A stretch of DNA of 63,502 nucleotides, taken from the IMG/VR virus record IMGVR_UViG_3300037189_010748, positions 1 to 63,502 of that record; one strand, given 5' to 3'. The stretch's first letter is position 1, and each line of letters starts with the position of its first letter. Below, piece after piece: positions 51,770-59,271 of this stretch. The notes beneath the pieces were generated by a model. It had not been told where the DNA came from. It saw only the letters and a list, made by a program, of their open reading frames with translations, and searched no databases. Position numbers and translations under genes: made by a program. This DNA comes from a virus.

Positions 51770-51960
51770 CCAGACGAACAGAACCAGACCCGATCCCGTG
51801 GAAGGGGATCAACGTGACCGCTGGCGTCGTGGGCGCGATCATGTGGGCAGCCACCTGGGCATTCATTGCCGGGTGTGCAAAGTCCGAGCAGCGACGTCAG
51901 GCTGAGGAGATCCGCCTTCAGAACCGCTGGACTGACGAGAACAGGTGGGACAAGCCGTGA
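51766..51960 (+). CDS. Small membrane protein with lipobox-like cysteine
   Basis: A 64-aa product. One hydrophobic helix (AGVVGAIMWAATWAFIAGC) ends in a Cys that could be a lipobox (IAGC), followed by a charged tail. ATGA overlap upstream; GTGA downstream. Confidence 0.6.
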   Translation: MTRRTEPDPIPWKGINVTAGVVGAIMWAATWAFIAGCAKSEQRRQAEEIRLQNRWTDENRWDKP

Positions 51961-52127
51961 GCGAGGAAGTGAAGAACATCCTCGGCATCGCCCTGGCCAT
52001 CGCGATCGTTGTGACCGTGACGGCTGCGTTCATCACGTGGAACAACAACATGATGACAGCCTGCGAGGACTCCGGCGGCGAGGTGCTCACCGGCATCCTC
52101 GACATCTACAGGAAGTGCCAACGATGA
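51957..52127 (+). CDS. Small membrane protein
   Basis: A 56-aa product from GTG 51957, with one membrane helix (ILGIALAIAIVVTVTAAFI) and a short tail with two Cys. Coupled to both neighbours. Confidence 0.6.
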   Translation: MSEEVKNILGIALAIAIVVTVTAAFITWNNNMMTACEDSGGEVLTGILDIYRKCQR

Positions 52128-52459
52128 CCACCAACAAAGAACTCAACGCGATGCTGCATCGCCTGGACGCAGCTTGCAAGGCCACGGGCATCATCAAGCC
52201 CACCACCGACCTGTGGCTCGACCACGGGAGCATCACCAACGGCATCGCTTTCAGGATCTGGATCCTGGGCGAGAAGATCGCCGCCAACACGACCCAGCCC
52301 TTCGGCACGTTCCATTTCGGCCTGACCAAGCGGGACTGCGAGGACCGCATGCACGCCATGGCCGTCGCGCTCGAACAGGTCAAGTACGTGCAGGAACAAG
52401 CTGACCGTGCAAGACTGTCAGCGGACACCACCAACCCCAGGGAGCCAACATGTCAGTGA
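52124..52459 (+). CDS. Hypothetical protein
   Basis: A 111-aa helical product (ELNAMLHRLDAACKATGI, DRMHAMAVALEQVKYVQEQ) with a central beta hairpin. ATGA overlap upstream. No family recognised. Confidence 0.65.
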   Translation: MTTNKELNAMLHRLDAACKATGIIKPTTDLWLDHGSITNGIAFRIWILGEKIAANTTQPFGTFHFGLTKRDCEDRMHAMAVALEQVKYVQEQADRARLSADTTNPREPTCQ

Positions 52460-52728
52460 AGGTGACGGTCAGTGAACTGCCGCAGTGCGACTTCTGCGCT
52501 GGCACTGCCAAGTACGACGGGAAGACCATTCATGGCCCGTGGGCCAACATGTGCCAGCAGCACTTCAGCCGGTACGGCATCGGACTCGGCACTGGCAAGG
52601 GTCAGGAGCTGGTTCTGCGCCAGCCAGACCTGAACGACCCCGTCGACGCCATCCACGCCGACAGCGTCGCCCGCACCGCCCAGATCCGCCAGGACTTCGA
52701 CGACGCACGGAACAGGCTGGGCCTGTGA
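52450..52728 (+). CDS. Small zinc-site hypothetical protein
   Basis: A 92-aa product. CDFCAGTAKYDG ... MCQQHF gives a CxxC...CxxH pattern near the N-terminus, common in short phage proteins. GGGAGCCAAC precedes ATG 52450. GTGA overlap downstream. Confidence 0.65.
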   Translation: MSVKVTVSELPQCDFCAGTAKYDGKTIHGPWANMCQQHFSRYGIGLGTGKGQELVLRQPDLNDPVDAIHADSVARTAQIRQDFDDARNRLGL

Positions 52729-52967
52729 AGAAGAAGCGAGTCCGCATCAGCCCGGACAAGGTCTACGTCTTCCCGGACGGCACCGCCGTCACGTGGAGCG
52801 AGAACTTGTTCCGGGTGTGCATCAACCCCGCCAAGGAACACGGCCTGGTCGCAGCTCACGGGAGCTTCGGCGGGATGCTGGCTGTGGTGAGCTGGCCCAA
52901 GGACGAACTTGGCAATCCCGCCAAGGACGCATTCACACAACGACAAGGAGCCAAGGATGCCCGGTGA
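52725..52967 (+). CDS. Small basic hypothetical protein
   Basis: An 80-aa product from GTG 52725: basic N-terminus (KKKRVRIS), then a beta-rich part. The end overlaps the next gene by 11 bases. No family recognised. Confidence 0.6.
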   Translation: MKKKRVRISPDKVYVFPDGTAVTWSENLFRVCINPAKEHGLVAAHGSFGGMLAVVSWPKDELGNPAKDAFTQRQGAKDAR

Positions 52968-53076
52968 AGACGACTGGCTGGAAGCAGCCTACGAAGACCG
53001 CTACCAGATCGACCACGACAACGAGCTCGAAGACGAAAGCGGCCCGTGGGAGGACGACGACTATGATCGCGACTAG
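52957..53076 (+). CDS. 39-aa strongly acidic peptide
   Basis: ATG 52957 stands after AAGGAGCCA. The product is mostly Asp, Glu and aromatic residues (ends PWEDDDYDRD). Very acidic short phage proteins sometimes mimic DNA to inhibit host enzymes; here that is only a possibility. Confidence 0.6.
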   Translation: MPGEDDWLEAAYEDRYQIDHDNELEDESGPWEDDDYDRD

Positions 53077-53167
53077 CTCCCTCATCCGCAGCGGCCTGCC
53101 GCTCGCAGTGGCCGCTCTCGCCTACATCAGTTGGGAGGCGTGGCAATGGCTGAAGAACCGACGCTGA
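53063..53167 (+). CDS. 34-aa membrane peptide
   Basis: ATG 53063 overlaps the acidic peptide gene by 14 bases. One hydrophobic helix (LPLAVAALAYISWEAW) and a basic tail. Confidence 0.5.
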   Translation: MIATSSLIRSGLPLAVAALAYISWEAWQWLKNRR

Positions 53168-53403
53168 TCGTCACTGCCGATGGCATGGCGCACTTCCGGA
53201 TCTGCCAGTTCATCGGCAGGCTGAAGATCGAGATCAAGGGCATGAAGTTCCGCCAGAGCACGCTCGCCATGGTGCGAGAGGTGTACGGCGTCAAGTCCCG
53301 AACCAAGCAGGGCGCTCTGGAAGAGCTGCTCCGCATCTACAAGGAGCACTATGGTCGCGACTACGGAAGCGACCAGCCGTTTGCAAGAACTCCGGAAAGC
53401 TGA
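53146..53403 (+). CDS. Hypothetical protein
   Basis: An 85-aa basic product (MAHFRICQFIGRLKIEIKG, TKQGALEELLRIYKEHYG). ATG 53146 has GGAGG upstream and overlaps the membrane peptide gene. No family recognised. Confidence 0.65.
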   Translation: MAEEPTLIVTADGMAHFRICQFIGRLKIEIKGMKFRQSTLAMVREVYGVKSRTKQGALEELLRIYKEHYGRDYGSDQPFARTPES

Positions 53404-53442
53404 CAAGCTGTCCACAAGCCGTCCAACCGACAAGGAGCCAAC

Positions 53443-54465
53443 ATGAACGAAGACGGAATCCTCAGAAAGGTCCAAGCCCTGATCGACAAGGCGTGGTCCA
53501 CCACCTTCCCGGCCGAGCGCGATGCTCTGCTGGCCAAAGCAGAAGCCATGATGCTGAAGCACAGCATCGATCAGTTCCAGCTCATGGACCCGAGCCGCCC
53601 CAACACGGCAGCGAGCATCAAGGCCAGCCAGCCCGAGCTCCGGGAGATCCACTACTGGGGCACCAACAGCGATGGTCGCCCTCACTACCCGGCCGACGTC
53701 AGCGACGACATCTGCGCCAAGATCAGCAGCCTGTTCTACAGCCTGGCTGAGCACAACCGTGTTCGCCTGGGGCATTACGGCTACTACGGGAGCAAGGCCG
53801 TCGGCTACCCGGCTGACCTGGACTTCCTGGAGATGATGTTCCTCAGCCTGAAGATGCACCTCGTCAGCCACATGGACCCGCAGATCGATCCCGCTGCCAG
53901 TTGGGAAACCAACCTGGCCGTGCTCAAGGCGGCGGGCAACAAGTGGATCGACATCCACGCTCAGCTCCAGGCACACCCGAACTACAAGTACAAGGGTCAG
54001 CCGTGGGTGCGAGCCATCGGCGTCAACTTCACCAGCGTCTACAAGAAGTGGTGCGAGGCCAACCTCACCGAGGACGAGCAGCGTGTCATGATCAGCCCCA
54101 AGCAGTGGCGTGAGGGCTTGATCACCGGGTACGTCGTCGAGATCCGCGACCGCCTCGCCAAGATGCGCCGTGACGCCATCAACGAGAACCCCAACCTGCC
54201 GGACCTGCTGGCCTCCATGAAGAACCCGCTCGACGAGTTCCTGTGGGACAACTTCCCGCACCTGCGCCCCGCCACCCCCGAGGAGATCGCAGCCCGTGAG
54301 GCAGCCCGAGCCGCCGACAAGCGCAAGCCCGCTCGCTACCGAGCTCCCAAGGTCCACTACGTGAACACCGCCGCCATGAACGCTGGCAAGCGGGTCGCCA
54401 AGACCGCCGACCTGACCAACCCCAACGGGCGGGTCAGCGGATCCAAGGGGTCGATCGGTGGCTGA
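53443..54465 (+). CDS. DUF2786-like phage protein
   Basis: A 340-aa protein. Residues 5-45 match the DUF2786 pattern (KVQALIDKAWSTTFPAERDA, LLAKAEAMMLKH). The middle is helical with aromatic residues, and the last 50 residues are basic and disordered. DUF2786 proteins are common in phages but lack a settled function. AAGGAGCCA precedes ATG 53443. Confidence 0.75.
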   Translation: MNEDGILRKVQALIDKAWSTTFPAERDALLAKAEAMMLKHSIDQFQLMDPSRPNTAASIKASQPELREIHYWGTNSDGRPHYPADVSDDICAKISSLFYSLAEHNRVRLGHYGYYGSKAVGYPADLDFLEMMFLSLKMHLVSHMDPQIDPAASWETNLAVLKAAGNKWIDIHAQLQAHPNYKYKGQPWVRAIGVNFTSVYKKWCEANLTEDEQRVMISPKQWREGLITGYVVEIRDRLAKMRRDAINENPNLPDLLASMKNPLDEFLWDNFPHLRPATPEEIAAREAARAADKRKPARYRAPKVHYVNTAAMNAGKRVAKTADLTNPNGRVSGSKGSIGG

Positions 54466-54853
54466 CGTCGAGCACACGCACGAGCACGATCCCTTGTGCG
54501 ATGACGACGGCTGGGATCACACCGGGCCGTGCGTCCAGGAGTTCGTTCGTGGCGACCACTGCACCAGCCCCGAGCTCCCCGGTGTGGCCCTGGTGTTCCT
54601 GCACCTGGAGGAGGAGCCGTACCTCCCGGAGATGCCGGAGCACGAATGCCAGTACGACGAATGGGACACGGCAGTGTGCGAGGAGTGCGCCGCATGGGGC
54701 AGCGACCCGGAAGACTGGGCTACCGCCTACACTGGCCAGGCAGTCGTCCGCATGGTCGGCGACGACACCAACCGCACGGTGTCGCCAGACGGCCTCGTAA
54801 AGCTCGAAGGCGACGTGTGTATCTGCGGGCAGCTCGGCTGTCCGTGGTTCTGA
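54458..54853 (+). CDS. Acidic Cys/His-rich hypothetical protein
   Basis: A 131-aa product starting at GTG 54458 (8-base overlap). Histidines at the start and several Cys pairs (CEEC, CICGQLGC) suggest metal binding. Strongly acidic. No family recognised. Confidence 0.65.
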   Translation: MADVEHTHEHDPLCDDDGWDHTGPCVQEFVRGDHCTSPELPGVALVFLHLEEEPYLPEMPEHECQYDEWDTAVCEECAAWGSDPEDWATAYTGQAVVRMVGDDTNRTVSPDGLVKLEGDVCICGQLGCPWF

Positions 54854-54874
54854 GATCCACCCACAAGGAGAAAC

Positions 54875-55126
54875 ATGAAGAACAAGAAGGAACCCAAGCC
54901 GTTCAAGCTGAGCGGCAAGCAGAAGATCAAGGCAGACCTCCGGGCGCAGGCCCGAGCCCTGGAGCTCATGGAGCGTGCGCTGGCCGACCTGGCCGAACGG
55001 GTCAGCTCCGTGGAGGACCACCTGATGCCGCTGACGCCGGAGGAGGCCGACATCGCAGCGGCCGTCGCCGCCGAAGCTGACCTGTCCATCCACACGGTCG
55101 ACGGCGGTGAGTTGCACTCCGTCTGA
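54875..55126 (+). CDS. Coiled-coil hypothetical protein
   Basis: An 83-aa protein: basic first 25 residues, then a heptad-like helix (ALELMERALADLAERVSSVE), then an acidic end. AAGGAG precedes ATG 54875. Confidence 0.65.
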   Translation: MKNKKEPKPFKLSGKQKIKADLRAQARALELMERALADLAERVSSVEDHLMPLTPEEADIAAAVAAEADLSIHTVDGGELHSV

Positions 55127-55141
55127 GGAGTGTGACATACT
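55112..55141 (+). promoter_or_regulatory. Candidate promoter upstream of the gene at 55222
   Basis: TTGCAC (55112-55117), an 18-base spacer ending TGA (extended -10), and CATACT (55136-55141). The block GTGTGACATACTG resembles GTGTGCCATACTG of the leftward leaderless promoter. Overlaps the end of the preceding gene. Confidence 0.5.
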
Positions 55142-55160
55142 GCCCACCGTCGCGGTGATG

Positions 55161-55196
55161 CCGGGGCGGGTAGGTTGGCTCCTACTCCCGCCCTGG
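55161..55196 (+). terminator. GC-rich hairpin in an operon leader
   Basis: GGGCGGG (55164-55170) pairs with CCCGCCC (55187-55193), extended inward by TAGG/CCTA with a 2-base bulge and outward by three more pairs. It lies downstream of the candidate promoter, so it may be a 5' leader hairpin or attenuator as well as a terminator. Confidence 0.5.
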
Positions 55197-55221
55197 CTCC
55201 CGCACAACCCAAGGAGCCAGA

Positions 55222-55656
55222 ATGACAGACAGAGATCACGCCATCAGCAATGCGATGGCCACGGCAGTTGACTGCCTCATCAGGGGATCGTTCGAGGGGG
55301 ACTGCATCGGGTACTTCACCGATGAGTCAATCGTAGGGCTCTTGGAGTTCAAGGGCATCTACAACCACGAGGCCCTCGGCCACATGATTCGAGCCGCAGC
55401 CCTGCAAGGTGCTGACCGAGGTCATTGCGCCGGAGTGTTCTGGGCTTACAGAACCGCTCCGGACTCCACGCCGGTCCCCGACTCCTACGACGAGTCCGGT
55501 GCCTACGTGATCGCCGCCATGGACACGTCCGGGTACGGCGGTAGGTTGATCTACCCGGTCAACCCAGCGTTCGAGCACAGTTGGGGCGCTGACGCCCGTG
55601 ACCCCTCCAGCCCCATCGACCGCATCTTGTGGTTTGGGGTGTCTGGGGAGTGGTAG
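55222..55656 (+). CDS. Hypothetical protein
   Basis: A 144-aa alpha/beta product (AMATAVDCLIRGSFEGD, GAYVIAAMDTSGYGGRLIY). AAGGAGCCA precedes ATG 55222. Its TAG stop is part of the -10 hexamer of the next gene's candidate promoter. No family recognised. Confidence 0.7.
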   Translation: MTDRDHAISNAMATAVDCLIRGSFEGDCIGYFTDESIVGLLEFKGIYNHEALGHMIRAAALQGADRGHCAGVFWAYRTAPDSTPVPDSYDESGAYVIAAMDTSGYGGRLIYPVNPAFEHSWGADARDPSSPIDRILWFGVSGEW

Positions 55657-55659
55657 CCT
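55654..55659 (+). promoter_or_regulatory. Candidate leaderless promoter (-10 element)
   Basis: TGG TAGCCT, then TGAGCC, then ATG 55666. The spacing of 6 bases and the extended TGn match the promoters at 43641 and 43841. Confidence 0.5.
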
Positions 55660-55665
55660 TGAGCC

Positions 55666-55869
55666 ATGAGCAGCACGACACTCTTCTGGGTAGCCGGAGT
55701 CGCAGCCGTCCTGTCAATTCTGACGATCGTTCTGGCAATCGCGATCGCAGCAACGACAGACAACCGAGAACAAAGCTGCGGGCAGATGCTAGCGGCGGGA
55801 GTGCTGGGCATGGCTCTGGCGGCAGTGGTGATGACCCTGGCCGTGATTGCGTACATCTCCCCAAGCTGA
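55666..55869 (+). CDS. 67-aa membrane protein
   Basis: Two membrane helices (LFWVAGVAAVLSILTIVLAI and AGVLGMALAAVVMTLAVIAY) joined by a short polar loop. No Shine-Dalgarno sequence; a -10 element lies 6 bases before ATG. Possible second holin or host-membrane effector; topology only. Confidence 0.6.
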   Translation: MSSTTLFWVAGVAAVLSILTIVLAIAIAATTDNREQSCGQMLAAGVLGMALAAVVMTLAVIAYISPS

Positions 55870-55979
55870 TGGAGCGGGGCGAGGTTCACACCAAGTGTGG
55901 CCTCGTCGGCAAGAAGATCAAGACCACCCTCTGGTGGCGAGACGTAACGTGTCCGGATTGCTCCACGGAGTGGTCCTGA
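55869..55979 (+). CDS. 36-aa zinc-ribbon-like peptide
   Basis: ATG 55869 overlaps the previous stop (TGATG). The peptide contains HTKCG and CPDC about 20 residues apart, enough for one zinc ion. Short but coherent. Confidence 0.55.
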   Translation: MERGEVHTKCGLVGKKIKTTLWWRDVTCPDCSTEWS

Positions 55980-55982
55980 CAC

Positions 55983-56012
55983 TTGCGAGAACACCACATG
56001 TCGTGGTACAAT
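55983..56012 (+). promoter_or_regulatory. Promoter upstream of the second HTH gene
   Basis: -35 TTGCGA (55983-55988), 18-base spacer, -10 TACAAT (56007-56012), then a leader with AAGGAG before ATG 56048. One of the best sigma-70-like matches in the window. Confidence 0.65.
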
Positions 56013-56047
56013 CTGTCCCTATCAAGTCAACAAACAAGGAGCAAGTG

Positions 56048-56704
56048 ATGACCACCAAGGAGAAGGAAGTGACGGCGGCTCGGACGCCGAAGACCGTCAC
56101 CTTCGACGAGAAGACGTCCGACGAGATCGTGCGTCTGCGTGACAACGAGGGCTACAAGTGGAACAAGATCAGCGACGCCGTGGACACGCCCATCGGCAAG
56201 TGCATGCTGATCTACAACTTCGCCAAGGTGCCCAAGAAGGATCGCATCAAGAACGCCACGGGCGAGGACATCGCCAAGCTGCGGGATGACTCCCGGCTGT
56301 CGTGGGGCGTCATCAGCGCCCGCACCGGCTACCCGGAGGGTTCCTGCAAGAGCATGTACGCCGCCCACACCGGCCGTTCGGCGCTCGGCAACCGCATCGG
56401 CAAGGGTGGCCGTCACCCCGGCGACGGTTCCGGCGAGCCCAAGACCCCGAAGTCCAAGGCCACCAAGGAAGCCCCCGCAACGGGCGGCAAGCTCGAAGGC
56501 CTCACCGCCGAAGAGGTCAAGGAGGCCATCGAGGGCTACGCCATCAAGGTCAACGTGGCCGGTGGCGAGCCCGAGATGATCAAGGTCAAGGCCGTCAAGT
56601 CCGTCAAGAAGGGCACCATCGTGCTCACCGACGACAAGGGTGCCGGTCGCACCATCAAGCAGGCGGCGGTCGCAGCCGTCAGCAAGAAGAAGATCGCTGC
56701 CTGA
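56048..56704 (+). CDS. HTH DNA-binding protein with RIGKGGR motif
   Basis: A 218-aa protein. It has two helix-turn-helix-like repeats (IVRLRDNEGYKWNKISDAV and IAKLRDDSRLSWGVISARTG), then NRIGKGGRHPGDG, then a basic Pro/Lys-rich linker and a C-terminal domain ending in a Lys-rich tail. It shares the LSW...RIGKGGR arrangement with the protein at 45387-46127, which suggests an old duplication. Probably an abundant DNA-binding or regulatory protein; it has its own strong promoter and a hairpin after it. Confidence 0.7.
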   Translation: MTTKEKEVTAARTPKTVTFDEKTSDEIVRLRDNEGYKWNKISDAVDTPIGKCMLIYNFAKVPKKDRIKNATGEDIAKLRDDSRLSWGVISARTGYPEGSCKSMYAAHTGRSALGNRIGKGGRHPGDGSGEPKTPKSKATKEAPATGGKLEGLTAEEVKEAIEGYAIKVNVAGGEPEMIKVKAVKSVKKGTIVLTDDKGAGRTIKQAAVAAVSKKKIAA

Positions 56705-56733
56705 AGCCGGCAGTTCAACTCAGTTCCGCTGAA

Positions 56734-56760
56734 GAGTCGCCCCCGTTGTGGGGGCGGCTC
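56734..56760 (+). terminator. Hairpin terminator after the HTH gene
   Basis: An 11-bp stem, GAGTCGCCCCC (56734-56744) with GGGGGCGGCTC (56750-56760), including one G-T pair and a 5-base loop, stands 30 bases after the stop codon. Confidence 0.65.
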
Positions 56761-56783
56761 CTCAGCCGTTTACAGGAGCCAAC

Positions 56784-57377
56784 ATGGAGAACACAGAAGA
56801 GCTCAAGGGCACTTGCCGTGAATGCGGCCAGCCCATCACCTATCGGTGGCCAGCGACAGTCAGGGAAGAAGATCGTGGATGGCGAGCCAAGGAGTGGCGC
56901 ACTGCCACCCCGGCCGATGCCGACGACGGGCAGTCCTCCTACTGTGGGGATTCGGGGAGCCACAAGCCACGGGAGTGGTGCTGCCACCGCAAGGGCGACA
57001 ACACGTTCTGCTTCCGGCGCATCAAGCCGGAGGACATCCTCAGCGAGATGTATGCCTGCGGCGTGCACATGCGCCACGAGCGTGCAGCAGCAGAAGCCAA
57101 GCTCATGCGCCAGGAGGCCGAGCTGCGCAATCAGGAGCGTGCCGCTGAGCGCAAGTGGATGGGCGAGGTGTACGAGCAAGCCCACAAGGACCTGATCCAG
57201 ATCTTCCTCGGAGATGAGTACGTCCTGAAAGAGCTCATGGACAGCAGCCCGGTCAGCCGTGATCGCAGTGGCGAGGTGTACTCCATCCACAAGAGCATCG
57301 AACTGGACATGGTGCACCTGCGAGAGTCGATCCTCAACCTGCTCAAGCGAGCCAAGGAGGAGTTCAGCAATGGGTGA
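56784..57377 (+). CDS. Zinc-finger and coiled-coil protein of the recombination module
   Basis: A 197-aa protein. The N-terminus has a zinc-ribbon start (CRECGQPITYRW) and more Cys/His (WCCHRKGDNTFCF). The centre is a coiled coil rich in Glu, Ala and Arg. It overlaps the SNF2 helicase gene by 8 bases and may be its partner. CAGGAGCCA precedes ATG 56784. Confidence 0.65.
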   Translation: MENTEELKGTCRECGQPITYRWPATVREEDRGWRAKEWRTATPADADDGQSSYCGDSGSHKPREWCCHRKGDNTFCFRRIKPEDILSEMYACGVHMRHERAAAEAKLMRQEAELRNQERAAERKWMGEVYEQAHKDLIQIFLGDEYVLKELMDSSPVSRDRSGEVYSIHKSIELDMVHLRESILNLLKRAKEEFSNG

Positions 57378-59271
57378 CGTTCTGGTAGAGATGTTCAAGG
57401 AAGAGCGCATCATCGTTCGGTGCGACTACATCGACTACAAGCGGGTCCGTGAGACCATCGGCGGCCGGTTCGTCGGGCCGGAGCACGGTGGTCCGGGTCT
57501 GAGCTTCGTGCTCGAGATGGAGACCTGCCGCAAGATCCGCAGCAAGATCGAGGACGCCATCTTCAGCGAGGAGCTACTGGACTGGGGGCGCAAGGTCCGG
57601 GACGAACAGGTCAGCCTCGTCGAGCTTGCGGCCGAGCAGGACGTCGACCTGAAGATCGTGCCAGTGCGCATCCCCGAGATGGGCGAGAAGCTGCGTGACT
57701 ACCAACGGGTAGGTATCAAGTTCATCTCTGAGTGCCCCAACCCGCTGATCGCCGACCAGCCGGGCCTCGGCAAGACTTGGCAGGTGATCGGCGGTGTGTA
57801 CGAGTCCGGCCTGGCCGATGGTCCCAACCTCGTCGTCTGCCCGAAGATCGCAATCGAGGACGTGTGGCTGAAAGAGCTGCACCGCTTCCAGGAGAACCCG
57901 GTGTTCGTGGCTCCGGAGGGAGCCAAGCAGCGTGACCGCCTCCTGGATGAGGTCGAGATGTGCCTGGAGATCGATCAGCCGTTCTGGTTGGTGGTCAACC
58001 CGCACATGCTCACGTTCCGCAAGACGGCCGATGGCGACCCCCGTGGCACCTACGACAGCGTCAGCGGCGAGTACTTCCGGACGCAGTTCCCGTTCCTGAT
58101 GCGCACTGTCTGGAACAGCGTCATCGTTGACGAGGCCCACGACACCGGCCTGGCCAACCCAGGAACCAACACGGCCCGTGCCATGGCGGCGCTGCAAGGC
58201 CGCAAGCGCATAGCCATGACAGGCACCCCCGCTGGCGGCAAACCGCTTCGGTATTGGGGAATGCTGCACTGGCTGGAGCCGCACCAGTTCCGCAGCAAGT
58301 GGCAGTGGCAGGATCGCTGGCTCAAGACCGAGAAGCGCATCAACAAGTCCACGGGAGCCAAGTACACCGTGGTCAGCGGGTTCGAGAGCGAGGCCATGGA
58401 GAAGAAGTTCTTCGAGGAGCACGGGCACTACATCCTGCGGCGCACCAAGTCCGAGGTGGCCCCGGACCTCCCGGACAAGAACTACATCGACATCTGGGTC
58501 AACATGACCGACGACCAGCGTGCTCAGTACGAGACCATGGAGGACGAAGCCGAAGCTCGCTTGTACCAGGAGGAGGTGGAAGTCGGGCGGCTCAGCAGCC
58601 CCAACGTGCTGACCACCAACACCTGGCTCAAGCAGTTCAGCTTCGGGCTCTGCGAGATCTACGAGAAGGGCAAGGTGCTGGACGTCCAACTGGAAGAGTT
58701 CGTGATGAAGTACGGCGCTCGTGCTATGGCCCGTGATGCCAACGGTGACCACACCAGCCCCAAGCTCGAAGCCCTCTACGAGCGCATCATGAAGCCCATG
58801 GGCATGGAGGACGGCGAGAGCGGTGGCAAGCTGATCGTGTTCAGCCAGTTCAAGCATGTGGTGGACACGGTCACGGAGGATCTCAAGGCTCACGGCTTCA
58901 AGGCTGACAAGATCACCGGAGGCACCGCCAAGCGGGAGTACCGTCAGGCCGTGATGGAGGCGTTCCAGAACGGGGACCTCCAGATCGTGGTCATTAGCAT
59001 GAAGGCCGGTGGCACGGCTATCACTTTGGACGCTGCCGACGACGTGGTCTTCCTGGACGAGGACTTCAACCCAGACGTCATGGAGCAGTGCGAGGACCGT
59101 GCGCACCGCATCAGCAGGATCCACAAGGTCAACGTCTGGAAGATCCGGACGAACGGAAGTGTTGACATCGAGATCCAGCGAGCCGTCAACGAGAAGCGTG
59201 AGATCAACGACGTACTGCTCGACCGCTACCGGCGACGCAGAGAGAACCAGGAGGAAACGGAATGGGAGTGA
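57370..59271 (+). CDS. SNF2-type superfamily 2 helicase/ATPase
   Basis: A 633-aa protein. Motif I QPGLGKT is near residue 133, motif II DEAH near 255, motif III TGTPAGG near 283. The C-terminal RecA-like domain contains IVFSQFKHVVDTV, VISMKAGGTAITLDAAD, and motif VI RAHRISRIHKV near 580. This order is typical of SNF2-like ATPases found in phage replication modules, which move along dsDNA or remodel forks. ATG 57370 overlaps the previous gene. Confidence 0.9.
   Translation: MGDVLVEMFKEERIIVRCDYIDYKRVRETIGGRFVGPEHGGPGLSFVLEMETCRKIRSKIEDAIFSEELLDWGRKVRDEQVSLVELAAEQDVDLKIVPVRIPEMGEKLRDYQRVGIKFISECPNPLIADQPGLGKTWQVIGGVYESGLADGPNLVVCPKIAIEDVWLKELHRFQENPVFVAPEGAKQRDRLLDEVEMCLEIDQPFWLVVNPHMLTFRKTADGDPRGTYDSVSGEYFRTQFPFLMRTVWNSVIVDEAHDTGLANPGTNTARAMAALQGRKRIAMTGTPAGGKPLRYWGMLHWLEPHQFRSKWQWQDRWLKTEKRINKSTGAKYTVVSGFESEAMEKKFFEEHGHYILRRTKSEVAPDLPDKNYIDIWVNMTDDQRAQYETMEDEAEARLYQEEVEVGRLSSPNVLTTNTWLKQFSFGLCEIYEKGKVLDVQLEEFVMKYGARAMARDANGDHTSPKLEALYERIMKPMGMEDGESGGKLIVFSQFKHVVDTVTEDLKAHGFKADKITGGTAKREYRQAVMEAFQNGDLQIVVISMKAGGTAITLDAADDVVFLDEDFNPDVMEQCEDRAHRISRIHKVNVWKIRTNGSVDIEIQRAVNEKREINDVLLDRYRRRRENQEETEWE

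Noticed and set aside
53352-53444. 30-codon frame (ATG 53352) leading into the DUF2786-like gene
   Set aside because: It would overlap the end of the gene at 53146-53403 without a Shine-Dalgarno sequence and shows no recognisable features; too weak to list.
57574-59124. 516-codon open frame antisense to the SNF2 helicase
   Set aside because: Shadow of codon-position GC bias; no recognisable domain.
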